A program made the position numbers and the translations under genes. From Neptunicoccus cionae (lineage in GTDB: Bacteria; Pseudomonadota; Alphaproteobacteria; Rhodobacterales; Rhodobacteraceae): a stretch of 64,000 bases of DNA. Positions 27,120 through 34,800 of this stretch are shown here, piece by piece. The notes beneath the pieces were generated by a model, which ran no database searches, was not told where the DNA came from, and saw nothing but the letters and a program-made list of their open reading frames with translations. Location: positions 992,001-1,056,000 of the forward strand of contig NZ_BMKA01000002.1 of assembly GCF_014643735.1 (NCBI RefSeq). The letters are read 5' to 3'. Each line of letters begins with the position of its first letter. Within the stretch, counting starts at the first letter, position 1.

Positions 27120-27449
27120 TTAGCGGCGCGCGTTCAGCATACCCACCAGAAACCCGAGACCGGCAGCAATGCCAAGGGCTGTAGCGGGTTGGGATTTCAC
27201 AAAATCGTTGGCCTGTTCGTGAACTTCCTTGGCACGGTTTGTAACGGCCTCAGCGGCCTCGGCGCCCTTTTCACGGGCAGCATCGACACGGTCCGTCGCG
27301 GCCTCTTTCAGTTCGGCTTTTTTGGCTTTGCCGAGATCGTTGATTGTACCGCTCAACGCGCTTAGGTCTTTGCGCAGGGTTTCGATTTGTGCGCTCAGAT
27401 CGGCCACTGTTGCGTCTTTGCCTGAACCATTTGCAGATGTACGTGCCAT
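27120..27449 (-). CDS. DUF883/ElaB-YqjD family membrane-anchored protein
   Basis: The 109-residue protein has a long amphipathic helix rich in Ala, Glu and Lys (KAELKEAATDRVDAAREKGA) and a C-terminal membrane anchor (ALGIAAGLGFLVGML) ending in NARR, typical of the family. YqjD and ElaB of E. coli bind ribosomes at the inner membrane in stationary phase; that role here is by analogy. It forms an operon with the holin-like gene and has a sigma-EcfG type promoter motif 38 bases upstream. Confidence 0.88.
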   Translation of the reverse strand: MARTSANGSGKDATVADLSAQIETLRKDLSALSGTINDLGKAKKAELKEAATDRVDAAREKGAEAAEAVTNRAKEVHEQANDFVKSQPATALGIAAGLGFLVGMLNARR

Positions 27450-27486
27450 ATCTGAACTCCTTTATTTAAACAGCATTCACCCGCAA

Positions 27487-27512
27487 AACGCACAACCCCA
27501 GCCGATGGTTCC
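27487..27512 (-). promoter_or_regulatory. Candidate sigma-EcfG promoter for the DUF883/holin operon
   Basis: On the minus strand GGAAC (27512-27508), 17 bases, then CGTT (27490-27487). This agrees with the alphaproteobacterial general stress consensus GGAAC-N16/17-CGTT. Confidence 0.75.
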
Positions 27513-27535
27513 ACCATTTGAAAAATAAATTTTCG

Positions 27536-27560
27536 GGAACTTCTCTCACTGCGACGTGTT
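27536..27560 (+). promoter_or_regulatory. Candidate sigma-EcfG promoter for the DUF1328 gene (and possibly dps)
   Basis: GGAAC (27536-27540), 16 bases, then TGTT (27557-27560), one mismatch from CGTT with correct spacing. It lies 57 bases ahead of the DUF1328 start and is back to back with the minus-strand motif. Confidence 0.6.
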
Positions 27561-27617
27561 GACTCAGCATGAAAGCGTCAATGACGGCGCAGTGATTGAA
27601 ACTGGAAGGACTAAAAT

Positions 27618-27788
27618 ATGTTATATTGGGCTGTAATCTTCTTCGTTGTCGCGATCGTTGCGGCGTTGTTTGGCTTTGGCGGGATCGCTTCGGCATCGGC
27701 TGGTATCGCGCAGTTGCTGTTCTTTGTATTCGTAGCGCTGTTCGTCCTGATGCTTGTGGTGCGCGCCATGCGCGGCGCATCGAGATAA
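27618..27788 (+). CDS. DUF1328 (UPF0391, YtjA-like) small membrane protein
   Basis: The 56-residue protein has the family pattern [20 protein letters not shown] followed by [12 protein letters not shown] and a second hydrophobic helix ending RAMRGASR. The DUF1328 family has two short membrane helices and no known function; members are often induced by stress or stationary phase. GGAAGG lies ahead of the ATG. The upstream GGAAC...TGTT motif and its place beside dps and phyR support membership in the general stress regulon. Confidence 0.9.
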   Translation: MLYWAVIFFVVAIVAALFGFGGIASASAGIAQLLFFVFVALFVLMLVVRAMRGASR

Positions 27789-27816
27789 CGCATACGCGCC
27801 TGACCTGAATTGAACC

Positions 27817-27847
27817 ACGGCCTCTGTTTCCTGCAGAGGCCGTTTCT
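27817..27847 (+). terminator. Intrinsic terminator after the DUF1328 gene
   Basis: A perfect 10-bp stem (27817-27826 with 27834-27843) with a 7-nt loop and short TTTCT tail. It ends 22 bases before the dps start, so dps may depend on read-through. Confidence 0.75.
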
Positions 27848-27868
27848 ACTGAAGAAAGGATTTTAACC

Positions 27869-28366
27869 ATGACTTCCCCCCTTAATGTTGTCCCCTCCGA
27901 GCACGATGTAAATTCTGGCGTGCGCAATGCAGGTGCTATTGCCAAGGGACTGGGCGATGTTCTTGCAGATACTTATCGCCTGATGTTCAAGACACATGCT
28001 TATCACTGGAATGTAGAGGGGCCGCTGTTCTTCTCGTTGCACAAACTGACCGAGGAGCAATACCAGAACCTGTTCGAGGCAGCTGATGTACTCGCCGAAC
28101 GCATTCGCGCGTTGGGCCAGCTTGCCCCGTCGAACCTGTCCGCAATCGTAGAGGATTCCCGCATCAAAGACCTCGACGGTCAGCCTTCTGCCGGTGAAAT
28201 GGTCGCTGATCTGGCCAAGGATCACGAGACCGTCGCCCATCGCCTGCACGCGCTGACCAAGCTGGCTGGGGATCACGGCGATCCGGTGACAGAGGACCTT
28301 GCGACAGCACGCGCCGCGTTCCACGAACAAGCGGTCTGGATGTTAAAGGCGATCACGGCGAAATAG
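27869..28366 (+). CDS. dps: Dps-family DNA-protecting ferritin-like protein
   Basis: The 165-residue protein has the Dps ferroxidase signature across the dimer interface: FKTHAYHWNVEGPLFFSLHKLTEEQY (His, His and downstream Glu) and LFEAADVLAERIRALG. Dps stores iron as ferric oxide and shields DNA during starvation and oxidative stress. It is preceded by AAAGGA and followed by a strong terminator. Its position between a stress-promoter gene and phyR is consistent with general stress control, but no separate EcfG motif is seen directly upstream. Confidence 0.93.
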   Translation: MTSPLNVVPSEHDVNSGVRNAGAIAKGLGDVLADTYRLMFKTHAYHWNVEGPLFFSLHKLTEEQYQNLFEAADVLAERIRALGQLAPSNLSAIVEDSRIKDLDGQPSAGEMVADLAKDHETVAHRLHALTKLAGDHGDPVTEDLATARAAFHEQAVWMLKAITAK

Positions 28367-28384
28367 TTTGCACGCGATAACCAA

Positions 28385-28422
28385 AACCGCCCGCTGTTGG
28401 ATACAGCGGGCGGTTCAGTTTT
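28385..28422. terminator. Terminator between dps and phyR
   Basis: A 12-bp stem (28385-28396 with 28404-28415) with a 7-nt loop is followed by CAGTTTTC. It lies between convergent genes. Confidence 0.8.
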
Positions 28423-28440
28423 CAAAAATTGGCGAAAGGA

Positions 28441-29253
28441 TCAGACTTTCAAAGTCTCGGTAGAGGCAAAGAACATGGCTTGGCTTACCGCGGATTGCAC
28501 CTGCTCTTCCTTGTAAGGTTTGGCGATCAGGAAGGCCGGTTCGGGACGATCCCCAGTCAACAAGCGTTCAGGGAATGCTGTGATGAAGATAACTGGCGTA
28601 TCGCCGAGGTCTTTCATCAGATCATTCACCGCATCAATGCCCGAAGAATTGTCGGCCAGTTGGATGTCCGCAAGGATCAGATCCGGTTTCTTCTTGTTGC
28701 CCAGTTCAACTGCCGCAGCGCGTGTGCGGGCAATGCCGGTTACTTTATGACCAAGATCGGTGACAATCGCGCTGATGTCGGCGGCGATGATCGGTTCGTC
28801 TTCGATGATCATGATACTGCCGGAGATGCTGTCTTCCATGTCCTTGCGGGCGGTGCTGATCAGATGGCGCACATCATCGCGGGAAGCTTCCATGATGAGA
28901 GCGATCTCTTGGATGGAGAATTCTTCTACCGTGGACAATAGCAATGCTTCGCGGGTGTTGGCCCCAAGTGCGGCAAGATGTTTAAAGGCGGCGCCAAGTT
29001 CGCCTGCTTCATCCCGATTAACCGGCGCCCCGGTGCTGGCCCAGATCGCATGAAAGCATTTGAACAGTCCCCCCTTTACGGACAGCGTATTGTCGAAGAT
29101 CGACCGGTCCTGCAAAATCGCCTCAAGCGTGGCAACTGCATATTGGTCGCCACTGCTCTGCGTGCCCGTCAATGCGCGGGCATACCGGCGCAAAAACGGA
29201 AGCTCGCGGGCTACCTGATCGGAAAAATCTTCATTGGAGTGGGTGGTCGACAT
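28441..29253 (-). CDS. phyR: General stress response regulator PhyR
   Basis: PhyR is the anti-anti-sigma switch of the alphaproteobacterial general stress response. The 270-residue protein has an N-terminal sigma-like domain (residues about 10-140, without DNA-contact features) and a C-terminal receiver domain (about 146-262) with IIEDEP, phosphoacceptor Asp196 in ILADIQLAD, and the Lys in FLIAKPYKEE. When phosphorylated it binds NepR and frees EcfG. It is divergent from nepR-ecfG, with a shared palindromic promoter region between. Confidence 0.97.
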   Translation of the reverse strand: MSTTHSNEDFSDQVARELPFLRRYARALTGTQSSGDQYAVATLEAILQDRSIFDNTLSVKGGLFKCFHAIWASTGAPVNRDEAGELGAAFKHLAALGANTREALLLSTVEEFSIQEIALIMEASRDDVRHLISTARKDMEDSISGSIMIIEDEPIIAADISAIVTDLGHKVTGIARTRAAAVELGNKKKPDLILADIQLADNSSGIDAVNDLMKDLGDTPVIFITAFPERLLTGDRPEPAFLIAKPYKEEQVQSAVSQAMFFASTETLKV

Positions 29254-29280
29254 TTTTTTCGCCTTTTTTTCGTATTCCTT

Positions 29281-29312
29281 GGAACCAAACGCACACTTGC
29301 GCGTTTGGTTCC
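29281..29312. promoter_or_regulatory. Palindromic, bidirectional sigma-EcfG promoter of phyR and nepR-ecfG
   Basis: Two 12-bp arms (GGAACCAAACGC at 29281-29292 and its exact reverse complement at 29301-29312) flank an 8-bp spacer. Plus strand: GGAAC 29281-29285, 16 bases, CGTT 29302-29305. Minus strand: GGAAC 29312-29308, 16 bases, CGTT 29291-29288. Both match the EcfG consensus and lie about 35-40 bases from the respective start codons, so both divergent transcripts could start from one overlapping element. Confidence 0.85.
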
Positions 29313-29345
29313 CTAGTGTGATAATATTTTTATGTAGATGAAGCT

Positions 29346-29519
29346 ATGGGCCTGATGAGTAGAAGCGACGACAATGAAAAAGAGCGGGTAGCAACCTTAA
29401 TAGACCAGAATCTGAAGACGATATACTCTGATCTGGTCCAAGAGGAGCTTCCCGACAGATTTAAGGATCTTCTGGCGGTGTTGAAAGCACAAGACGCCGG
29501 TCAAAAGGACAGTCAATGA
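29346..29519 (+). CDS. nepR: Anti-sigma factor NepR
   Basis: This encodes 57 residues with the NepR core IDQNLKTIYSDLVQEELPDR then FKDLLAVLK, which corresponds to the conserved LR.vYddlv.EplPdRf.dLL pattern. NepR holds EcfG inactive until phosphorylated PhyR captures it. The stop overlaps the ATG of ecfG (ATGA). The start could be 29346 or an in-frame ATG at 29355; neither has a strong ribosome-binding site. The gene is short enough to be missed by length filters. Confidence 0.92.
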   Translation: MGLMSRSDDNEKERVATLIDQNLKTIYSDLVQEELPDRFKDLLAVLKAQDAGQKDSQ

Positions 29520-30073
29520 TGTCCACAGATCCGCGGAATGAGCTGGTAGAGCATCTGCCGGCCCTAAGGGCGTTCGCCCTGAGTTTGACCAGAAATTCCG
29601 CAACTGCGGATGACATGGTTCAGGACGCTGTTGTTAAGGCGTGGACAAATATAGATAAATTCGAACCTGGCTCGAAAATGCGGGCTTGGCTGTTCACGAT
29701 CCTGCGCAACACCTATTATTCCAGCCTGCGCAAATCCAACCGCGAAGTGGCGGATGTGGATGGTGCCTTCACCGAGGGTCTGTCCGTTAAGCCGGACCAT
29801 GACGGGCGGATGCAGTTGAGCGATTTCAAAGAAGCGTTTGAGACCCTTCCCGACGAACAGCGCGAGGCGCTTGTACTGGTCGGGGCCTCGGGCTTTACGT
29901 ACGAAGAAGCCGCATCGATGACAGGTGTAGCCGTTGGTACAGTCAAAAGCCGGGTGAATCGAGGACGGGAGAAATTGACCGAATTGTTAAATCTTTCGGA
30001 GGGCGACCCTATGGAACTCACCGATTCTGCCACAATGGCAGTGATCACAAGTTCCGCGCCGGTTAAACGTTGA
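29516..30073 (+). CDS. ecfG: General stress ECF sigma factor EcfG
   Basis: The 185-residue ECF sigma factor of the EcfG group has region 2 (RAFALSLTRNSATADDMVQD, KMRAWLFTILRN) and region 4 (LPDEQREALVLVGASGFTYEEAA, GTVKSRVNRGREKL). It directs transcription from GGAAC-N16/17-CGTT promoters, several of which lie in this window, including its own. It is translationally coupled to nepR upstream (ATGA) and to the histidine kinase downstream (TTGA). Confidence 0.95.
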   Translation: MMSTDPRNELVEHLPALRAFALSLTRNSATADDMVQDAVVKAWTNIDKFEPGSKMRAWLFTILRNTYYSSLRKSNREVADVDGAFTEGLSVKPDHDGRMQLSDFKEAFETLPDEQREALVLVGASGFTYEEAASMTGVAVGTVKSRVNRGREKLTELLNLSEGDPMELTDSATMAVITSSAPVKR

Positions 30074-31797
30074 GCGAAACAATAGAGTCAAACCCTAAAT
30101 GGTATAAGAGTCTGCGAATCCGCCTTGTGCTGATGATGTCGCTGGCTCTTTTACCGATTGGTTTGATTGCACTGATCCAGACCAACACCGTTTCCACCAA
30201 GGCGCGCCAGAATGAAGAACTGGCGCTTTTGGCGTTAACTGAGCAAGCTGCATTGCAAGAGCGACTGGTCATACAGAGCGCCTTTGGTGCGGCGCGGGGT
30301 CTGGGGGCCATGCTCTCGGATAATTTCAACAATACCGAAGCGTGTGATCGTGCTTTGTCCAAGTTGGTCGCAAGCGTCAAAGGTTACAGCTTTGCCGAGG
30401 TCGTAGACCTGTCTGGCGGCAATATCTGTGTTTCTGACGACCTGTCCAAGCGCAAGTTTGCCTTCCCCGATATTTCCGCAGTCGCCGAAGCTGGAAAACC
30501 GGCTGTTGTCACAAAACGCAGCCTGCAAGCCGATGGCAGCTCTGCGGTGTTTGTCATGCAGCCCTTTTACAGCCGCGATACTCTCTCGGGGTTCATCTCG
30601 ATCACGGTGCCTCATAAGGCGCTGACGATTGAAACCGATACCATCGCCAGCGGTCAGTTCTTCGATATTGTCACGCTAAACAACAAAGGGGAACTGCTGT
30701 CCTCTCAGAATGACTGGCAAGTCGCAAAGAAGGCTCTGCCCACGGGCTTTAACATGGACTGGCTGTCCACCTTCGGGTCCCGGGTCTTTCTGGCCCGCAG
30801 CAGCGACGGCGTTCCGCGTATGTACACAGCCGTGCCTGTAGAAGAAGGCCAAATTTTCGTCGTCGGCATTTGGTCGTCCTTAGGCGAAAGATCAGAGCGG
30901 CTGTTGCGTATCTTGTCGACGTCGGTCTTTCCGGTCCTGATGTGGATTTTCTCGCTGACAGTGGCGCTGATGACCATTCACCGGCTGCTGACGCGGCAGA
31001 TCAACTCGATCGGGCAGCAGATGCTTGAATTTGCACGAGACCGGACATCGGTAACCGATACCATCGCGCCCGATATGCCCAACGAGCTGCAAACCATTCA
31101 GGATTCCTACCTGTCGATGGCGGACTCGATCCTGCGGGAAGAGGCCAAGATGGAAGACGCGATGCGGCACCAATCCGTGTTGACCAAAGAGGTTCACCAC
31201 CGCGTCAAGAATAACCTGCAGCTGATCTCATCCATCCTTAACATGCAGATCCGCGCGGCAAGGCATGATGAAACCAAATTGATGCTGCGTCGCATTCAGG
31301 ATCGTGTTCTCAGCCTCGCCACGATCCATCGCGATCTCTATCAGAGCGGAACCGGAGGGCAGGTTAACGTCGGTGAACTGGTCCGCGAAGTGATTGAGAA
31401 AACCGTCCAAATCGGCGCTGAAAAAAGTATGGATATCGAGGTTAAGCTTGATGTGGATGAGGTCATGCTCTTCCCGGACCAAGCCGTCCCAATGTCTCTG
31501 CTGGTAGCGGAAGCCGCCACGAACGCTCTGAAATACGTTGGCGCGCCCGAAGGACAAACGCCTTGGATCTCCGTCGAATTCAAAAAGCTGGATGATGGTA
31601 AGAGATGCTGCTTGGAACTGAAAAATTCCACTGGCGCGGAACGCGAAGTAGAAAGCACCGGCCTCGGAGCCAAACTCATCTCAGCATTCGCCATTCAACT
31701 GGACGCAGACATCGAGATTACCGAGGACGAAAACACCTACACCATGCTGGTAAATTTCGACATCGCCCAGTTCGAACCGGAGTCGGCAGACTTTTAA
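30070..31797 (+). CDS. Membrane sensor histidine kinase, HisKA_2/HWE type
   Basis: The 575-residue kinase has a first membrane helix (about 17-37), a periplasmic sensor of about 240 residues with a Cache-like look (one Cys pair, FFDIVTLNNKGELLSS), and a second helix (about 283-305). A HAMP-like linker leads to a HisKA_2 domain with EVHHRVKNNLQLISSI (phosphoacceptor probably His377) and an HWE-type ATPase domain. Kinases of this class phosphorylate PhyR. It starts with a TTG overlapping the ecfG stop, so it is part of the nepR-ecfG operon. Confidence 0.92.
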   Translation: MSETIESNPKWYKSLRIRLVLMMSLALLPIGLIALIQTNTVSTKARQNEELALLALTEQAALQERLVIQSAFGAARGLGAMLSDNFNNTEACDRALSKLVASVKGYSFAEVVDLSGGNICVSDDLSKRKFAFPDISAVAEAGKPAVVTKRSLQADGSSAVFVMQPFYSRDTLSGFISITVPHKALTIETDTIASGQFFDIVTLNNKGELLSSQNDWQVAKKALPTGFNMDWLSTFGSRVFLARSSDGVPRMYTAVPVEEGQIFVVGIWSSLGERSERLLRILSTSVFPVLMWIFSLTVALMTIHRLLTRQINSIGQQMLEFARDRTSVTDTIAPDMPNELQTIQDSYLSMADSILREEAKMEDAMRHQSVLTKEVHHRVKNNLQLISSILNMQIRAARHDETKLMLRRIQDRVLSLATIHRDLYQSGTGGQVNVGELVREVIEKTVQIGAEKSMDIEVKLDVDEVMLFPDQAVPMSLLVAEAATNALKYVGAPEGQTPWISVEFKKLDDGKRCCLELKNSTGAEREVESTGLGAKLISAFAIQLDADIEITEDENTYTMLVNFDIAQFEPESADF

Positions 31798-31839
31798 GAC
31801 AGCGCTACCGCGCGCTGAAGTCCGTTGATAGGCGGGAAA

Positions 31840-31859
31840 AGTGGTGCTGCTGGAGAGAA
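31840..31859. repeat. attL: duplicated 3' end of tRNA-Thr
   Basis: Twenty bases identical to 36579-36598 at the tRNA-Thr 3' end, running from just beyond CCA into the T-stem. Sequence identity stops on both sides. Confidence 0.88.
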
Positions 31860-31977
31860 AAGAATTACTATATCTTGGTGTTCCGTGGTATAGGTGAAAA
31901 ACCTAAATCCCTCTATTTTACAGGCAAAAACTGGTGTAGCCTATTCCATGGCAACCCACGGCATACTATATGTTGAG

Positions 31978-31997
31978 GGTGGATAGAAAGGTGGATA
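31978..31997 (+). promoter_or_regulatory. Paired GGTGGATA sites at left island end
   Basis: GGTGGATA at 31978-31985 and 31990-31997, 12 bases apart, immediately ahead of the integrase start. The same pair with the same spacing occurs near the right end. They are candidate integrase arm-type or excisionase binding sites. Confidence 0.5.
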
Positions 31998-32001
31998 CGT
32001 T

Positions 32002-33192
32002 TTGGCCCGTCAAATTGACCGACTTTCAGCACAGAGTTTGAAATCTATAGCGCCGGGCAAATACGCGGATGGGAACGGGCTTTGGTTCCACAAGCGACCC
32101 AATGGCGGGGCGCAATGGGTCTTGCGCGTAAACGTCCACGGGCGGCGGCGGGAAATGGGGCTTGGGGGCTACCCCAATATTACCCTAAGGGATGCGCGGC
32201 AAATGGCGCGGGATAAACGCGCTTTGGTGGCGCTGGGCTTGGACCCGATCAAGGAACGCGAAAAACAGAAACGGGATGCGGCGCGGAACATCCATCTGTT
32301 GCGCGATATTGCCTTAGATGCCTTTGAAAGCCGCAAGGCAGAACTGAAAGGCGACGGTGTGAACGGGCGCTGGTTCTCCCCCCTTGAACTGCACGTCCTG
32401 CCCAAGCTGGGCGCGGTTCCGGTTTCTGATATTGACCAAAAAGACATACGCGACACGCTGGCCCCGATCTGGCACGACAAGGCGCATACGGCAAGCAAGG
32501 CGCTGAACCGTCTAAGCATCTGTCTGCGCCATGCGGCCGCGCTGGGCTTGGAGGTTGATTTGCAAGCGACTGAAAAGGCAAAGGCGCTGCTGGGCAAACA
32601 ACGGCACAAGACACAGCACATTCCTGCAATCCCTTGGCAGCAAATGCCCGACTTCTACCAAAGCCTGAATGGGGGCAGCATAACCGAACTTGCAATGCGG
32701 CTGCTGATTTTAACGGCGGTTCGCTCCAAGCCTTTGCGGTTTATCCGCTTGGACGAAATCGAAGGCGATGTTTGGACCATCCCCAGCGAAGCCGTGAAAG
32801 GCCGCAAGGATGCGACAAGCGCGTTCAGGGTTCCCCTGTCACAAGAGGCGTTGGCCGTGATCGAGCAAGCCAAACCATTTGAACGGGATGGCTACCTGTT
32901 TCCCAGTATCCGCAAAGGCGTGATTTCAGACGCAACTATGAGCCGATTTATGGAGCGGCGCGGCATGGTGGAGCGTCCACACGGGTTCCGGTCCAGTTTC
33001 AGGGATTGGACCGCAGAAGCGACCTCTACGCCCCGTGACGTGGCAGAGACTTGTCTGGGGCATGTTTCTGGCGGCGTGGTGGAAAGGGCTTATAAGCGGA
33101 CGGATTTTTTGGAGCAGCGGCGGATGCTTATGGAGCGGTGGGCGAGTTTGAATGCCGCTGACAATTTAAAGGTAATTATGCTGAGTGTCTGA
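32002..33192 (+). CDS. int: Tyrosine-type site-specific integrase (P4-like)
   Basis: The 396-residue recombinase has the N-terminal DUF4102-type arm-binding domain (YADGNGLWFHKRPNGGAQWV), a core-binding domain (about 100-195) and a catalytic domain. Visible catalytic-box elements are LTAVRSKPLRF (first Arg), HGFRSSFRDWT (His-x-x-Arg) and LGHVSGGVVERAYKR (His and Tyr). The usual R-x-x-E of box I appears as RSKPLRF, which is unusual. The only in-frame start after the upstream stop is a TTG at 32002. It catalyses integration at the tRNA-Thr att site. Confidence 0.92.
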   Translation: MARQIDRLSAQSLKSIAPGKYADGNGLWFHKRPNGGAQWVLRVNVHGRRREMGLGGYPNITLRDARQMARDKRALVALGLDPIKEREKQKRDAARNIHLLRDIALDAFESRKAELKGDGVNGRWFSPLELHVLPKLGAVPVSDIDQKDIRDTLAPIWHDKAHTASKALNRLSICLRHAAALGLEVDLQATEKAKALLGKQRHKTQHIPAIPWQQMPDFYQSLNGGSITELAMRLLILTAVRSKPLRFIRLDEIEGDVWTIPSEAVKGRKDATSAFRVPLSQEALAVIEQAKPFERDGYLFPSIRKGVISDATMSRFMERRGMVERPHGFRSSFRDWTAEATSTPRDVAETCLGHVSGGVVERAYKRTDFLEQRRMLMERWASLNAADNLKVIMLSV

Positions 33193-33193
33193 T

Positions 33194-34066
33194 ATGAAAA
33201 ACAAACTTAAGCCTACGCATAAGGAAGACCTTTCAGAGGCTTTAGAATTTGTAAAAGTCTTGCGGCCATCAAATCACCGTTTTGAGAGGTCTTGTTTGGA
33301 GGATTGCCGTCTGCGCTTTGAGGCTGGTGATAGTTTGGCACTGCATGAAGCGATAATACATTGTGAGAGAGGGGCTGTTCCTCTTCCAATTTGGTTGTCT
33401 ACTGCACTGAAAGAGTTCCTAGTGGATGGACTTACGGATGGTGTTAAAGGGAGAAAAGGACGCAGCAATTCGCCTTTTGGTTTATCCGCGAAGGCATTTA
33501 AACAGGAGTTACACTATCGCCTAGTGGAGAGAATATTGGGGGCCTCTCTAGGGGTTGAGCTAGCGCATTTTGTTTCAAGAGCAGTTGGAATGGATGTAAA
33601 AAGTAACTTGGGCTCTTTGCCGTCTGGCCTACGTGAAAAATTAGCGGATTCCGCCAGCAAAATTAGATTGAAACAATTCGTCCACACTAAAGCAGCAGCG
33701 TATGAAATAGCGTCTCTCTTTCTGCGGGGAACTTTTGCACAAGCCGAACCAAGGACCATACGAAGCTCCCACAAAGCTTTTAAAAAGAAAATGCAGGAGT
33801 GCGATTGTTTGCAAAACAATAACGTCTCATTTTTCTCTGAGACTGACCCTGAAACACTGGATGCTTTTGGTCTGCAAATAGAACTAAGTGAGACAGAATT
33901 ATATGCATGGGAAGCGGGCCAAGACCTAATAAATTTCTCACAGTCAATGGGAGTGGGGCACAAGCCCGAAGTACTTCCCTGCAAAAGATGCGGGGAATTG
34001 ACAGAGAAGTTCGACAGTGAAGAGCAATCGTTGGTGTGCGATGATTGTGTGGCGTTGGCAGAATAA
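33194..34066 (+). CDS. Unknown island protein with C-terminal zinc ribbon
   Basis: The 290-residue protein matches no family I recognise. It is mostly helical and charged, and ends in a CKRCGELTEKF...LVCDDC zinc-ribbon (two CxxC pairs). It follows the integrase stop by one base (or overlaps if the GTG at 33185 is used), so it is co-transcribed. Base composition is clearly richer in A+T than the flanking genes, suggesting separate acquisition. It sits in the cargo position between integrase and AlpA, where satellites often carry defence or accessory genes, but function is not established. Confidence 0.7.
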   Translation: MKNKLKPTHKEDLSEALEFVKVLRPSNHRFERSCLEDCRLRFEAGDSLALHEAIIHCERGAVPLPIWLSTALKEFLVDGLTDGVKGRKGRSNSPFGLSAKAFKQELHYRLVERILGASLGVELAHFVSRAVGMDVKSNLGSLPSGLREKLADSASKIRLKQFVHTKAAAYEIASLFLRGTFAQAEPRTIRSSHKAFKKKMQECDCLQNNNVSFFSETDPETLDAFGLQIELSETELYAWEAGQDLINFSQSMGVGHKPEVLPCKRCGELTEKFDSEEQSLVCDDCVALAE

Positions 34067-34142
34067 TCGGTGTTTTGTCGTAATTGGAGAAAATATCGCT
34101 TTCGTTAGGTTGGTGTTCCGAAGCAACTAATGGAACATCAAA

Positions 34143-34313
34143 ATGCGTTATCTTTCTTTCCGTGACCTGCAAGCCAAGCTAGGTGGCCGTGGGCGAACCA
34201 CGATTTACCGTGACTGCGAAACGGGCCGCTTGCCCAAGCCGTTCAAAATAGGTTCGCGCCTGTATTGGAAGGAAGCCGACATCGACGCGGCGATTGAATC
34301 CCAGAACCAATAG
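34143..34313 (+). CDS. AlpA-family transcriptional regulator / excisionase-like
   Basis: The 56-residue protein is the MerR-like helix-turn-helix of the AlpA family: MRYLSFRDLQAKLGGRGRTT, IYRDCETGRLPKPFKIG and SRLYWKEADIDAAI. AlpA of the CP4-57 prophage activates integrase and excision. It lies 76 bases after the zinc-ribbon gene and probably controls island excision and replication genes. It is too short for typical length cut-offs. Confidence 0.9.
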   Translation: MRYLSFRDLQAKLGGRGRTTIYRDCETGRLPKPFKIGSRLYWKEADIDAAIESQNQ

Positions 34314-34422
34314 AAAACCCCACCGCTCACGCGGATAACCGCGCTGGCATGTGGGGCCATTCCTGTGAGACGGAATACAATGACCTTACACGCCCAGCGC
34401 CCCTTTGAAAAGGAGGCCGCTC

Positions 34423-34707
34423 ATGGCCCAAACCTCTTTTTACTCTCAACAAACGCAAGTCTACTGGGCTTGCAAATCACTTCTGGCAGGCCGGAAAATC
34501 TCAACCGGAACCGAAATTCGAGAAAGCCACGGCTGGCGCTTGGGCGCTATTGTCCATCGGCTGCGAACCGAATTTGGTTGGCCGATTGAAATGGAGCGCG
34601 GCGCTGGGCGTGTTGCCTATTACTCGCTTGCCGTGGATGCCGACAAATCCGCATTGCGCTTTCCGCCGTCTGCAAAGGCGCTGGGCGCTTCGGAGGTGCA
34701 GCAATGA
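34423..34707 (+). CDS. Small helix-turn-helix (HTH_39-like) protein
   Basis: The 94-residue protein has SQQTQVYWACKSLLAGRKIS followed by TGTEIRESHGWRLGAIVHRL and FGWPIEM, the pattern of the helix_turn_helix HTH_39 family found in phages and islands, where a strand closes the winged fold. The start was taken as the ATG with AGGAGG 8 bases ahead. The stop overlaps the ATG of the next mini-gene (ATGA). Probably a regulator or accessory replication protein. Confidence 0.7.
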   Translation: MAQTSFYSQQTQVYWACKSLLAGRKISTGTEIRESHGWRLGAIVHRLRTEFGWPIEMERGAGRVAYYSLAVDADKSALRFPPSAKALGASEVQQ

Positions 34708-34799
34708 AAGCCGTTCGCATCGCCCGCCTACGCCGCCGTTATGGACTAACCCCAACACAAGCCCGTCTGATAGACCGCTTGGCCTACGGAGGTGTTTAG
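34704..34799 (+). CDS. 31-residue basic island microprotein (candidate)
   Basis: The frame encodes 31 residues: MKAVRIARLRRRYGLTPTQA followed by RLIDRLAYGGV. It is strongly basic and has a helix-turn-helix flavour (YGLTPTQARLIDRLAYG). It overlaps the upstream stop as ATGA and ends one base before the next ATG, an arrangement that favours real translation. Function unknown; it could be a vestige of an HTH_39 or LuxR-like recognition helix. Confidence 0.5.
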   Translation: MKAVRIARLRRRYGLTPTQARLIDRLAYGGV

Positions 34800-34800
34800 A

